Below, one piece after another: positions 40,001-49,264 of a DNA stretch of 64,000 bases (within the stretch, counting starts at the first letter, position 1; every line of letters begins with the position of its first letter). Origin of the DNA: Taibaiella sp. Lineage in GTDB: Bacteria > Bacteroidota > Bacteroidia > Chitinophagales > Chitinophagaceae. Location of the stretch: NCBI GenBank assembly GCA_021740995.1, contig JAIOYR010000003.1:53761-117760 (forward strand). Direction: 5' to 3'. A program made the position numbers and the translations under genes. Under the pieces are notes generated by a model that did no database searches, was not told where the DNA came from, and saw only the letters and a list, made by a program, of their open reading frames with translations.

Positions 40001-43000
40001 GCCAGTTACTGCACCTGTGCTTGCCGACACCGTAGCTATAGCAACATTGCTGCTGCTCCAGGTACCACCGGTAGTAGTGTTGGAAAGAATGCTACCCAGA
40101 CCCACACATATCAGTGCATTGCCTGTGTTGGCAGTAAGTGCTGCATTGACTGTGGCTATTGCCGATACCGAACAACTACCTAGTGCGTAAATAATTGTTG
40201 TTGTTCCTGTGCTTACACCGCTGATAATACCAGTGGCTACGTTAGCTGTTGCTATACTTGTGTTAGTGCTGCTCCAGTTTCCTCCGGTAGTTGCAGATGC
40301 CAATGCGGTAGTGCTTCCTGAGCATAAGGCAAGTGTTCCGGTTATAGCAGCAGGTGTAGCCATCACGGTTACTACCGCAGATGTGGTACAGCCGGCCAAT
40401 CCATAAATTATGGTTGTAGTTCCGGCGCTTACACCTGTTGCAACCCCCGTTGAGCTGTTTATTGTAGCCTTTGATGTATTACTGCTTGTCCATACACCTC
40501 CTCCGGGAGTTGTGCTCAGTGCTGTTGTCTGACCGGTACAAGTAATCAATGAACCGGTAATGGCAGTTGGCAATGGCTTTACGGTCATATCTCTGGTCGA
40601 GAAGCAGCCGTTGGCCAATGTGTACGTAATGGTATTAGTGCCAGCTGTAACACCAGTGACACTACCTGCAGTACCAAATATTGCTGCATCGGTACCTGAA
40701 CTGCTCCATGAACCTCCGCCTGGGCTACATCCCAGACTGACGGTAGCACCTTCGCATACTGAAGTTGGTCCGCTAATTGACCCGGGATTTGAATTAATAG
40801 TTACTGTGGCTGTAGCAAAACAACCTGCACTTAATGTATAAGAAATAGTAGCAGTTCCTGCACTGACTGGTGTGAGTACTCCGGTGGTTGCATTAATAGT
40901 GGCTTTTGTAGTATTACTGCTACTCCAGGAGCCTCCAGTGGTAGCGCTGCTAAGTGTAGATGTGTTGCCAAGACAAACCGATAATGATCCGGTGAATGTA
41001 GCAGGAGTTGTCCCTACTGTCACCGTTACCTTTCTACGACAACCGCTGGCTAGTGTGTAAGTAATGTCAACTGCACCAGCCGATATTCCGGTCACAATAC
41101 CGCTGCTTGCATCTACTGTGGCTCTTGAAGTATTGCCGCTGGTCCATGTACCCCCACTAGGAGTTGATGTCAATGTAGTCGTATTGCCTGTACAGATGGC
41201 AAGTGAACCACTTATCACACTTGGTCCTGCGTTTACCGTTACTACTGCTGTCACACTTATTCCTGTGAATGTATAGCTGATGGTGGCTGTACCCGACGCT
41301 ATACCCATTACATTTCCTGAGGCATCAACCGTGGCTATACTTGTGGCACCTGAGCTCCACGTGCCGCCGCTGGTAGCGTTGGCGAGCGTTACCGATGATC
41401 CTGAACATAATGTAAGTGTACCGGTTATTTCTGTTTCCAGAATACCGTTTACTGTTACTATAGCCGTAGCTGTATCGTTGCCACAGCCATTGGTTACTAT
41501 GTATGAAATTGTAGTAGTGCCATCTGACAAGCCGGAAACAATTCCGGAAGCGCTGCCTACGGTAGCAATATCGGTATTCGATGAAGACCACATTCCGCCG
41601 GTTGTAGTACTTGATAACGTAGTTGTGGTTAGTGCATCGATTTCTGTAGTTCCTGTAATTGTACCTGCATCAGGAGCCGGGTTGATGGTCATTACTGCAG
41701 TAACAGGTGCTGCATTGCAGATTCCGGGAAGTGAATAAGAAATTATTGTAGTGCCGCTGCCTAAGCCTGTTACAAGCCCGGTAGTTGCATTAACTGTTCC
41801 CACCGCTGTGTTGCTGCTGCTCCATGTTCCCCCGGGTACTGTACTGCTAAACGCGGAAGTTGTGCCCTGACAAATAACTGTTGTGCCGGAAATGGTGCCT
41901 CCCGGAGTTATAGCGTTGCAGAATCCTACCACACCTCCAAGGAAGTTTGACATTGGACCAGGATAAAGATCAAAGTTATTCAATGTGCCGCAGTTGCCGT
42001 TTCCACTATAATCGTACAGGCCTGTTATTGTTGTATTGCCCCAATAGGCTACTCCATCGTCGAACCTGTGGTACGCTTTCAGGTTTGCGTTGGCAGCTAT
42101 GTCACAGTGCATGTCAGCAGCTATTTCTGAACCAGACCTTACAACATTCCATACACGTGCCTCATCCATTGTTCCGCTGAAATTCTGAACCAAGGATGTC
42201 GAAGCGGATCCGTTTCCAAGTACCAGTGGCTCCGACTGTGAATAGACATTATACGTGAAGTTTAGCACTGATGCACCGTCGATATAAATGTTAGATCCGT
42301 TTGTAACTCCGCTATTGAATGTCATGGCAACATGATGCCAATGGTCGTCATTGAGAAGAACACCCGTAGAGATATCAGATGAGGTTGACCAATCAAATGT
42401 CATTAGCTCATCGTTTTTTAGAAATAGTCCATATGCGAATTGCTTTACAATTATACCCCTATACTCCGACCCTGCTCCAACAGTCCTTATCCACGCTTCT
42501 ATCGTACCATTGGTTATCTGTACAGATGTGTTGTTTCCGATTGTCACAATATCATCGGTGCCATCAAAGTTTAATCCTGTTGACGCAACATTAACCATAA
42601 CTGTGGTCGTCTTGGAGCAACTGCCTATAGATACGGTATAGGATATTATAGAAGTGCCGTTAGAAACGCCTGTAACAAGGCCGGAAGTTGTAGAGACAGT
42701 TGCTACAGAGGTGTTTGATGAAGACCAGACTCCTCCTGCTGTCATGTGTGAGAGGAAAGCAGGCGTGCCAACCGTTAAAGAATTATAGCCAACTATTGCA
42801 TCGAGATCTGCCGGAGATGCATTGATTGTCACTACAATTGTTGATGGACTAACCGCGCAACTCGCAGGAAGCGAATATGAAATCATGGCAGTACCGGGAG
42901 ATATGCCGGAGATCTCGCCTGTAGTGCTGTTTATGGTGGCTACTGCAGGGTCGCTGCTGCTCCATGTTCCGCCGCCAACAGATTGCGCAAGAGTGCTGGT

Positions 43001-46000
43001 GCTGCCCTGACATATGGATGCCACACCCGATATCACCCCGCCGGGTGTGATATCGTTACAGTAGCCAACCTTGCCTGCAACGTAGTTTGATGAGTTACCC
43101 GTTAGTTCAAAGTTGTTAAAAGTGCCGCAGTTATTGTTTCCGCTATAGTCATACGTACCTGTGCTGCCTGTGTTAGTGCCATAAGCTGTGCCCTGATTAA
43201 ACCGGTAATATGCTTTAAGGTTGGTGTCTGTTGCTACATCGCAACCCATTGCATCAGATATCTGTGTTGCAGTTCGTGCCACATTCCATATACGCACTTC
43301 GTCCATGTTTCCGGAATAGTATTCGCTAACAAATGTTCTGCCGATGGAGGCGTTCGATGCCGATGGTACATTATGTCCCGTTGGGTTATCCTGTCCGCGC
43401 AGAACGCCATCAGTGTATATTTTACGGGTAGTGCCGTCAAAGGTAGCTGCTACATGATGCCAGTTGCCGTCAGCCATATTTGGCACTGTTACTATCAGGT
43501 CGTTTGCCCACCAGTAGTTTATCAACGTTGTGTCGCTGCCCATTCGCAAAGCGTTTACCTGATTAGTGACGCCATAGTTTCCCCATCCTGCTATTCCCCT
43601 CGGTCCACTGCCTACAGGCTTAATCCAGGCCTCTATCGTATAATTGCTATTTGCCAGCGGAATGGTATTGCCGGAAACGGATATATAGTCGTTGCTGCCA
43701 TCAAAGTTCAGGCCGGGAGAGGCAACAGTGACATTTGTTGTCGCTGTAAGGCTACAAACGCCTGAAGATACACTGTAAGTAATATTGGTAGAGCCTGCGG
43801 TGAGCGCAGTAACAATGCCGGAGCTGCTTCCTATAGTTGCTACTGCTGTATTTGATGACGTCCAGACGCCGACACTGCCTGAATTGGTTAATGTCGATGT
43901 ATTGCCGGGTGTTAAAGCTGTATTTCCCGCTATAGCACTTATTGTGAGCAAATTGTATTGGCTGAGCTGATTACATTCCATTGCCTGTCGATCCGCAGTT
44001 GTGATTGCCGAAGGGAAAAGTATTACTTCCCAGAAATTGAGCACGGTGGCGGCTGTGGTTGTCAATCCTTTGCCAAACCGCATTATATCCATGGTGCTCG
44101 GCAACGCAATAGTACCGGTGTAGTTACTTACTCCGTTTTTGAATACGCCAATACTGTTTGTTGAATTCCACATTGCAGTGAATGCAGTACTGAACGGGGG
44201 CGATTGTGCTGTGCCGCCAATAGCAAATCCAGCGCCAGTATTATCTCTGAATATGCCCCTGTTATCTGTTATTATTCCGAATAATGGAGCTCCCGCTACA
44301 TTTCTATCGATGATGGAGCCAGCGCCGCCGCTCTGCAGATTATATACCGCACTCAGCGTTCGTGCACCTGAAAATCCATAAGCCGTTGTGCCGCCGTCGA
44401 TAAAAGTGCTGCCATTGAATGAAATTACAGGTTTCGAATTAGATGTCAATACCGTACCTGAGGAAACAATTTTGGGTTGGTTTGCAGCTGTAGTTTGTAC
44501 TGCATGATTGGAAAGCCCGCTCTGGTCGTACCAAATAGAAATGAAGCCATCTCCGGACCCTACAAAAGATGTCAGTGCCGCAACATCCAAATTGCCGCTT
44601 CCGTCATATCCTATATTGCTTGTTGCATTGTCTGAACTTCTTCTTACTTGTATCAGGTGTCCTGTGTAGGTAGTGCTTAGTCTTCTCAATGAGTAAGCTA
44701 CTTTGGCCTTGGAGCTGGAAGATAGACCAACCAGGTCAAGTGTATTCAATGAGTTTACAGTCACTACGGTAGTAGCGTATACGGAGCATGCACCTGAACT
44801 GACAGTATAGCTGATTGTTGCTGTTCCGCTGGAAATACCAGTAACTATCCCCGTAGTACTACCTACTGTTGCAATCGAGGTATTGGAGGATGTCCATACT
44901 CCTCCGCTTACAGCATTAGCCAGTGTCGTGCTATCACCCTGATTAATAGTACCAGTGCCGGTAATTGCAGCTACCGTCAGCATATTGTAGTAGCTAAGTT
45001 GGTTGCATTCCATTGCCTCACGTTCTGTATTTGTGAGTGCAGAAGGGAAAAGTATCACCTCCCAAAAATTTAGAGAACAGGCACTCGGCGCATTATAGTG
45101 TCTGCCTATTCTCATAATATCCATGGTGCTGGGTAGCGCCAGTGAGCCGGTGTAGTTACTTGCTCCGTTTTTATAAATACTAACGTTGTTCGCAGCACTC
45201 CATAACATTGTGAAAAAGGAGGTGAAAGGAGGACTTTGGGTACTTCCTATTCCATCGAGAATACTGGCAGCGTCATTTCTTACCTGGCCCCTGTTTGATG
45301 CGAGTATTGAGAATATCGGATTGCCTGTTCCAGAGATATTTCTATCCAAAACATGAAATGGTGTGCCACTCTCCAATCTGTATGCTGCACTCAGTGTGCG
45401 CGCTCCGCTTATTCCATAACCAACTGTTCCTCCATCCAAAAAAGTAAAACCATCGAATGAAACTGCTGGTTTCGAATTTGTAGTGATTACAGTTCCGGCA
45501 CTTACTATTTTTGGTTGACTGCTGGTTGTACTCTGCACGGCATGATTTGCATGCCCGCTTTGGTCGTACCATGTTGAGATAAATACATCGCCGCCACTAG
45601 CAAATGATATAAGTGCGGCAACATCCAGATTGCCACTTCCGTCATAGCCAATATTGGTGGTTGTATTGTCGCTGCTTCTTCTTACCTGTATCAGGCTTCC
45701 GGAGTAGCTGGAACTCAAACGCCGCAGAGAATAGGCCACTGTAGCAGTAGATGTAGCAGAAAGCCCGGCAGCATTTAGTGTGTTAAGCGGATAGACAGTA
45801 ACCACGGCTGTGACCGATGAGCCAGATAATGTATAAGATATCAAAGATGTTCCGGTAGAAACGCCACTTACAATACCCGTAGAAGAACCAATTGTAGCTA
45901 CAGCGGTATTGCTGCTTGTCCATGAGCCTCCTGTAGCGGTGTTTGATAATGTTGTGGTTTCGCCTACAAACACCAGTAAAGTACCACCAATAGGTGCAAC

Positions 46001-48202
46001 ATCTGCGCTGTATTTTACCAGAAAACCATCATCTGATCCGGCATATGCTGTCTGATGGGCACCAGAGGTAGCTATACCGGATGTGCTGTTTGTATAACCT
46101 GAAATGTAGGGATTGCCTGAGCTGCTGACAACGACTGAGGCTACATTTTCTGTAGATGTGCCGCCAAAATAGGTGCCCCACTGACGAACTCCTGAACTGT
46201 TGAATTTTACAAGATAGCCGTCAGTACCACCCGCCAAAGTAGTTTGCGGTGCGCCTGAAGTAGAGATACCACCTGTGCTGCTAGTGTTGCCTGTCAGAAA
46301 TGCATTGCCTGTTGCATCTGTAGCTACAGAAATACTTCCATCACTGCTTGCACCGCCATAATATGTGCCCCACTGCCGCACACCGGCATTATTGAATTTT
46401 ACAAGATAGGCATCATTAGTACCTCCAAAAGTTTCCTGATGTGCGCCTGTAGTACCAATGGACGTAGTGCTGGTGGAACTGCCAGCCAAATATACATTGC
46501 CAGATGCGTCTGTAGCTACATCTCTGCAGGCTTCATATCCGCTGCCACCGTAATAGGTACCCCATTGCCGCACGCCAGAATTATTAAACTGAACTAAAAA
46601 GGCATCGGTGTCTCCGCCAAATACAGTCTGATGTGCCCCTGAAGTAGTTATTGCACTACCACTTTGGGTAATGCCAATAAGGTATATTTGTCCTGAGCTG
46701 CTTGCTGTTACAGAATATCCGATTTCCATCCCGCTGCCGCCATAATAAGTAGCCCACTGGCGAACGCCTGCACTGTTGAACTGCACAATATAGGCATCGG
46801 CACCACCACCATATGCTGCCTGATGTGCGCCCGCCGTTGAAATGCCTGTTGAGCTCTGTGTGATGCCACTCATGTATACATTGCCCGACGCGTCTACTGC
46901 AAGCCCGGTAGCCTCATCGCTGCCGGTACCACCATAATACGTCGCCCATTGGCGCACACCTGCACTATTGAACTTCACCAGATATGCATCCTGTCCGCCT
47001 CCATACGTATCCTGATGTGTGCCACTGCTGGATATGCCAGTTGTGCTCTGTGTATAACCTGCCAGATATATGTTGCCGGCATTATCTGTTGCAATTCCAA
47101 TTCCATTTTCTATTCCGCTGCCACCATAGTATGTTGCCCACTGGCGAACGCCTGCACTGTTGAATTTTACCAGAAAGGCATCACTACTCGACCCGCCAAA
47201 TGTTGTTTGATGGGCGCCTGAGGTTATTATCCCGGAAGTACTTGCTGTAGAGCCTGATATGTATATATTCCCATCCATATCAACTGCCGATCCTCCCACT
47301 GCATCAGAGCCACTATCACCGTAATAGGTAGCCCAATCAATTGTTGGATCTATTATCAGTTCGCCCTCATAGCTATCTGTTTCATAGCTAAGGACATCTC
47401 CTTCAATTTTGAATCGGCTGGCTATTTTTTTACCACCTGCCTGATAAGTGTAGGGTGCCGCTTCGGTTACATTGCCCTGTGGGGTTGTAGCCACTGCTGC
47501 CCCGGCATCGTTTATCTTAAGTGTGTTTGCGCCTTTATATTTAACCTTTATATCGCTAATCTTTCCTCCTTTGTGTATGTGGAATTCATGTTTCAACTTT
47601 CCGCCTGTACTGGCATACAATACCCAGTCGATATGTGGGTATACGTTTTCGTACGTTATTTTATCGAACGTACGGGCAGAGGCCTTGCCGGTGTTGGGGG
47701 TATAATACCACTCCAGATGCTGCAGTGGTCTGGAAACTGTGTAGTGTGCGTTTCCATTAGCACCCAGCAGTTCTACATCCATGCGATACATGGAGTAGGT
47801 GTTTGCTGACTCTTTTGAAGAAAGAGGTTTGCTGAATTGGTAGTGAATAGCGCCATTACCTACGAAGACCTGAAGGTCTTTTGAGCCAGACAGAGCGAAG
47901 TCTATGTCATTCCTTTGCGTATAATTCTGGTCTTTTATCTGACCCACGTTTTCTACAAAATAATATTGTTTATCCTTTATTGCCGCCATTGCAAGTGACT
48001 GCAGCGGTGTAGATAGTTTGTCTGTTTTCGCATCGCGCATATTGCGTTCGCTACCAGCTGCGGATGCTCCTGGCCTGGTGCCGGAAGAATGGTCATTCTC
48101 TCTCGCGAGCGAGTAAGTAGCCGAGATAAACAGGCAGAGTACTGCACATGAAAATCTGCTTAAGTAGGAAGTCTTTCTCATAGAACTGTTTAGTTTAAAC
48201 AT
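37025..48202 (-). CDS. Giant T9SS-secreted surface protein (3725 aa): DUF7948-like N-terminus, SBBP propeller, two ConA-like (arabinofuranosidase-B-catalytic-like) modules, two LamG modules, BIG2-like array, type A sorting tail
   Basis: YYFVENVGQIKDQ...; GTYYGGSG repeats; AYSLRRLSSSYSGSLIQVRRSSDN x2; LNFDGSNDYISVSG/LNFDGTDDIVTIG; many GGTWSSSNTAIATV...TGVSAGTATISYT; tail VYPNPTSGQLTIEAPQNGIFSIFTIDGKQV. Confidence 0.95.
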   Translation of the reverse strand: MFKLNSSMRKTSYLSRFSCAVLCLFISATYSLARENDHSSGTRPGASAAGSERNMRDAKTDKLSTPLQSLAMAAIKDKQYYFVENVGQIKDQNYTQRNDIDFALSGSKDLQVFVGNGAIHYQFSKPLSSKESANTYSMYRMDVELLGANGNAHYTVSRPLQHLEWYYTPNTGKASARTFDKITYENVYPHIDWVLYASTGGKLKHEFHIHKGGKISDIKVKYKGANTLKINDAGAAVATTPQGNVTEAAPYTYQAGGKKIASRFKIEGDVLSYETDSYEGELIIDPTIDWATYYGDSGSDAVGGSAVDMDGNIYISGSTASTSGIITSGAHQTTFGGSSSDAFLVKFNSAGVRQWATYYGGSGIENGIGIATDNAGNIYLAGYTQSTTGISSSGTHQDTYGGGQDAYLVKFNSAGVRQWATYYGGTGSDEATGLAVDASGNVYMSGITQSSTGISTAGAHQAAYGGGADAYIVQFNSAGVRQWATYYGGSGMEIGYSVTASSSGQIYLIGITQSGSAITTSGAHQTVFGGDTDAFLVQFNNSGVRQWGTYYGGSGYEACRDVATDASGNVYLAGSSTSTTSIGTTGAHQETFGGTNDAYLVKFNNAGVRQWGTYYGGASSDGSISVATDATGNAFLTGNTSSTGGISTSGAPQTTLAGGTDGYLVKFNSSGVRQWGTYFGGTSTENVASVVVSSSGNPYISGYTNSTSGIATSGAHQTAYAGSDDGFLVKYSADVAPIGGTLLVFVGETTTLSNTATGGSWTSSNTAVATIGSSTGIVSGVSTGTSLISYTLSGSSVTAVVTVYPLNTLNAAGLSATSTATVAYSLRRLSSSYSGSLIQVRRSSDNTTTNIGYDGSGNLDVAALISFASGGDVFISTWYDQSGHANHAVQSTTSSQPKIVSAGTVITTNSKPAVSFDGFTFLDGGTVGYGISGARTLSAAYRLESGTPFHVLDRNISGTGNPIFSILASNRGQVRNDAASILDGIGSTQSPPFTSFFTMLWSAANNVSIYKNGASNYTGSLALPSTMDIMRIGRHYNAPSACSLNFWEVILFPSALTNTEREAMECNQLSYYNMLTVAAITGTGTINQGDSTTLANAVSGGVWTSSNTSIATVGSTTGIVTGISSGTATISYTVSSGACSVYATTVVTVNSLNTLDLVGLSSSSKAKVAYSLRRLSTTYTGHLIQVRRSSDNATSNIGYDGSGNLDVAALTSFVGSGDGFISIWYDQSGLSNHAVQTTAANQPKIVSSGTVLTSNSKPVISFNGSTFIDGGTTAYGFSGARTLSAVYNLQSGGAGSIIDRNVAGAPLFGIITDNRGIFRDNTGAGFAIGGTAQSPPFSTAFTAMWNSTNSIGVFKNGVSNYTGTIALPSTMDIMRFGKGLTTTAATVLNFWEVILFPSAITTADRQAMECNQLSQYNLLTISAIAGNTALTPGNTSTLTNSGSVGVWTSSNTAVATIGSSSGIVTALTAGSTNITYSVSSGVCSLTATTNVTVASPGLNFDGSNDYISVSGNTIPLANSNYTIEAWIKPVGSGPRGIAGWGNYGVTNQVNALRMGSDTTLINYWWANDLIVTVPNMADGNWHHVAATFDGTTRKIYTDGVLRGQDNPTGHNVPSASNASIGRTFVSEYYSGNMDEVRIWNVARTATQISDAMGCDVATDTNLKAYYRFNQGTAYGTNTGSTGTYDYSGNNNCGTFNNFELTGNSSNYVAGKVGYCNDITPGGVISGVASICQGSTSTLAQSVGGGTWSSSDPAVATINSTTGEISGISPGTAMISYSLPASCAVSPSTIVVTINASPADLDAIVGYNSLTVGTPAFLSHMTAGGVWSSSNTSVATVSTTSGLVTGVSNGTSIISYTVSIGSCSKTTTVMVNVASTGLNFDGTDDIVTIGNNTSVQITNGTIEAWIRTVGAGSEYRGIIVKQFAYGLFLKNDELMTFDWSTSSDISTGVLLNDDHWHHVAMTFNSGVTNGSNIYIDGASVLNFTYNVYSQSEPLVLGNGSASTSLVQNFSGTMDEARVWNVVRSGSEIAADMHCDIAANANLKAYHRFDDGVAYWGNTTITGLYDYSGNGNCGTLNNFDLYPGPMSNFLGGVVGFCNAITPGGTISGTTVICQGTTSAFSSTVPGGTWSSSNTAVGTVNATTGLVTGLGSGTTIISYSLPGICNAAPVTAVMTINPAPDAGTITGTTEIDALTTTTLSSTTTGGMWSSSNTDIATVGSASGIVSGLSDGTTTISYIVTNGCGNDTATAIVTVNGILETEITGTLTLCSGSSVTLANATSGGTWSSGATSIATVDASGNVMGIASGTATISYTFTGISVTAVVTVNAGPSVISGSLAICTGNTTTLTSTPSGGTWTSGNTSRATVDASSGIVTGISAGAVDITYTLASGCRRKVTVTVGTTPATFTGSLSVCLGNTSTLSSATTGGSWSSSNTTKATINATTGVLTPVSAGTATISYTLSAGCFATATVTINSNPGSISGPTSVCEGATVSLGCSPGGGSWSSSGTDAAIFGTAGSVTGVTAGTNTITYTLANGCFSTRDMTVKPLPTAITGSLITCTGQTTALSTTPGGGVWTSSNTSKATINSSTGVATGVSAGTTTIIYGLAGCTTSAVVTVMATPAAITGTLALCSGSTTALASATTGGNWSSTNTSIATANVATGIISGVSTGTTTIIYALGSCSVSAIATVNAALTANTGNALICVGLGSILSNTTTGGTWSSSNVAIATVSASTGAVTGISAGTANITYRKTPGCFSITEVTVNTAVAAITGSLSVCPGSATTLVNTTSGGAWSSNNTTIATIDAGTGVATGASTGSAIISYVVSSGCYRTATLTVNSLPGTIAGTASMCTGSGTTLSCSPGGGTWSSTATSVATVGTAGFVYGVAPGTAIISYTQASGCASTREVTVTAATSAISGTLSLCSGTSTTLTATPSGGTWSLSSSTLGTINATSGLLTATGTTAGTSVVTYTVGGCRSTAVFTVAPSPSAITGTLTMCAGNYGYLSATPSGGVWSSSDTTIAYFSTIYPTLTSVSAGIVTITYSFGACSSTNTVTVNAAVPAISGPSGVCVGQTIALTNSSAGGTWSATNSRATVGATTGLVTGVSSGGVAIRYITGPSCISTKIVTVSAAISPHISGVLSTCVGGTRTLAHPTAGGVWSSSSANVSVHPSTGLVTGISGGTATITYTVGSCSAFATFYVISADISGVSSICAGYYADFYGSPYGGTWSASLSYPGVATVYAYGRVRGISSGLVSLTYTSPTGCRTSRLITINNIPFITGASAVCVGATTALSSSASGGTWFSYNTARATVNASTGVVTGVSYGYVYIGYTSPAGCTAVYSMYVEPGAPPISSLDRVAVGCSIYAYHSSYSGTWTSSNPARATVVSAGHTSGYVTGVSTGAATITYVTASGCTVTKNIIVDPALPSITGLPIVCVGQTNSTLSHPMYGGTWSSDNTAVASINASTGLLSGISTGVANIRYTVGGTGSYAVMSVTVNPAVASITGVTPLCPGTTTTLANATPGGTWLSSNTARATVDISTGLATGISGGTVTISYRINPACFSTTTITINNLPNVSGASTVVNGASTTFGGSPGGGTWSSASPAIASVSGTGVVTGNSVAATTITYTLGTGCFRTKAITVLTSKPGETEGATLENGGVLKVYPNPTSGQLTIEAPQNGIFSIFTIDGKQVAQYTVTTTAATVSLPKELAAGIYMCRFAGADGSTAIVRLVFEP
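37310..41460 (-). repeat. Array of about 19 contiguous BIG2-like coding repeats (about 70 aa each)
   Basis: Manual segmentation of the protein from ILETEITGTLTLCSG to CFRTKAITVL. Confidence 0.85.
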
Positions 48203-48402
48203 TATTATTCTTCACAAACATAAAATTCCAATATGCGGTGATATTGATTTTGTGCTGAAGTAGTACAACAATGTTCTGAACTAGTTATTCTATGTTCTAA
48301 ATGTGAATGTGTGATTTTTATATAAACATAGAAATATATATGAATGAGTGGCGGAGTAGAAAGTAAAAATGAAATGGATTCCGGAGCTCCTCGCCTTGTG
48401 GT

Positions 48403-49128
48403 CTATCCCAGATGCAACATTTTCAATAGCTCGTCCCGGTGATTTTTGGAAATAGGAATTTCGTTTCCGCTTACGATAATGTTATGCGAGTTAATCTTTT
48501 CTATTTTATTCAGGTTGGCCACATAACTACGGTGCACTCTTACAAATTCTGACGGGTCGAAGTTTTCCAGATATTCCTGCATAGATGTTCTCACGAGAAA
48601 TTTCTTGTTTACTGTGTGTACCGTTACATAGACATGTTCGCTGTTGAGGTATATTATTTCATCGAACGGAACTTTATGGAAGTAATCTCCTTCTTTAATA
48701 AAAAGTGCATTTTTAATCAGTTTCTTTTTGGGTGATTTTTCCTTTAAGTCACTGTGTTTGAAATTATGTAACGCTATCTCAATAGAAGTGTAAAGGTCAG
48801 CCTTTTGGAACGGCTTTACCAAATAAGCATCCGGCCTTGTTTCTTTGGCTTTGGTTACCGTCTCGCAGTCGCTATTAGCGGTAAGAAAAATAAAAGGTAT
48901 ACAGTAGTTCTCGCGAATGTGCTGCGCAATTCTGATGCCTTCTGGTTTTCCGAACAGGTTAATATCCAGAATTACTATGTCTGGCTTTTTTTGCTCTATC
49001 ATCTCAACGGCATCGTTGTAGCTTGCACATGGATCCGGACACAGGTAGCCCATGTCTTCGAGTAATGCCTGAAGATCGTCAGCAATTATGCTTTCATCTT
49101 CAACAATGCCTATTGTTATTCTATTCAT
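48403..49128 (-). CDS. LytTR-family response regulator
   Basis: IGIVEDESIIADDLQALLEDMGY, DIVILDINLFGKPEG; LytTR FDEIIYLNSEHVYVTVHTVNKKFLVRTSMQEYLENFDPSEFVRVHRSYVANLNKI. Confidence 0.95.
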   Translation of the reverse strand: MNRITIGIVEDESIIADDLQALLEDMGYLCPDPCASYNDAVEMIEQKKPDIVILDINLFGKPEGIRIAQHIRENYCIPFIFLTANSDCETVTKAKETRPDAYLVKPFQKADLYTSIEIALHNFKHSDLKEKSPKKKLIKNALFIKEGDYFHKVPFDEIIYLNSEHVYVTVHTVNKKFLVRTSMQEYLENFDPSEFVRVHRSYVANLNKIEKINSHNIIVSGNEIPISKNHRDELLKMLHLG

Positions 49129-49264
49129 TGTTTATTGGCGATAATATGCAGTGTGTCAGTATAAATATCTATAACTTTCCGAAATTCTCATAAACATTAC
49201 TCTAACGTATATCCGAAATCCCGGGCAGTCTTACTATGTAGTTGCTAATGTGTAATTTATATCT

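Noticed and set aside
37310-41460. Regular repeats that could look like a CRISPR array
   Set aside because: About 210-bp periodic coding repeats of BIG2-like domains in one open frame, not short identical repeats with unique spacers; no cas genes.
37356-47809. Many + strand ORFs (e.g. 37770..38060, 40560..40841, 41280..41738) opposite the giant gene
   Set aside because: Shadow ORFs created by the biased codon pattern of the Thr/Ser/Gly repeats. They are repetitive mirror translations with no independent signals.
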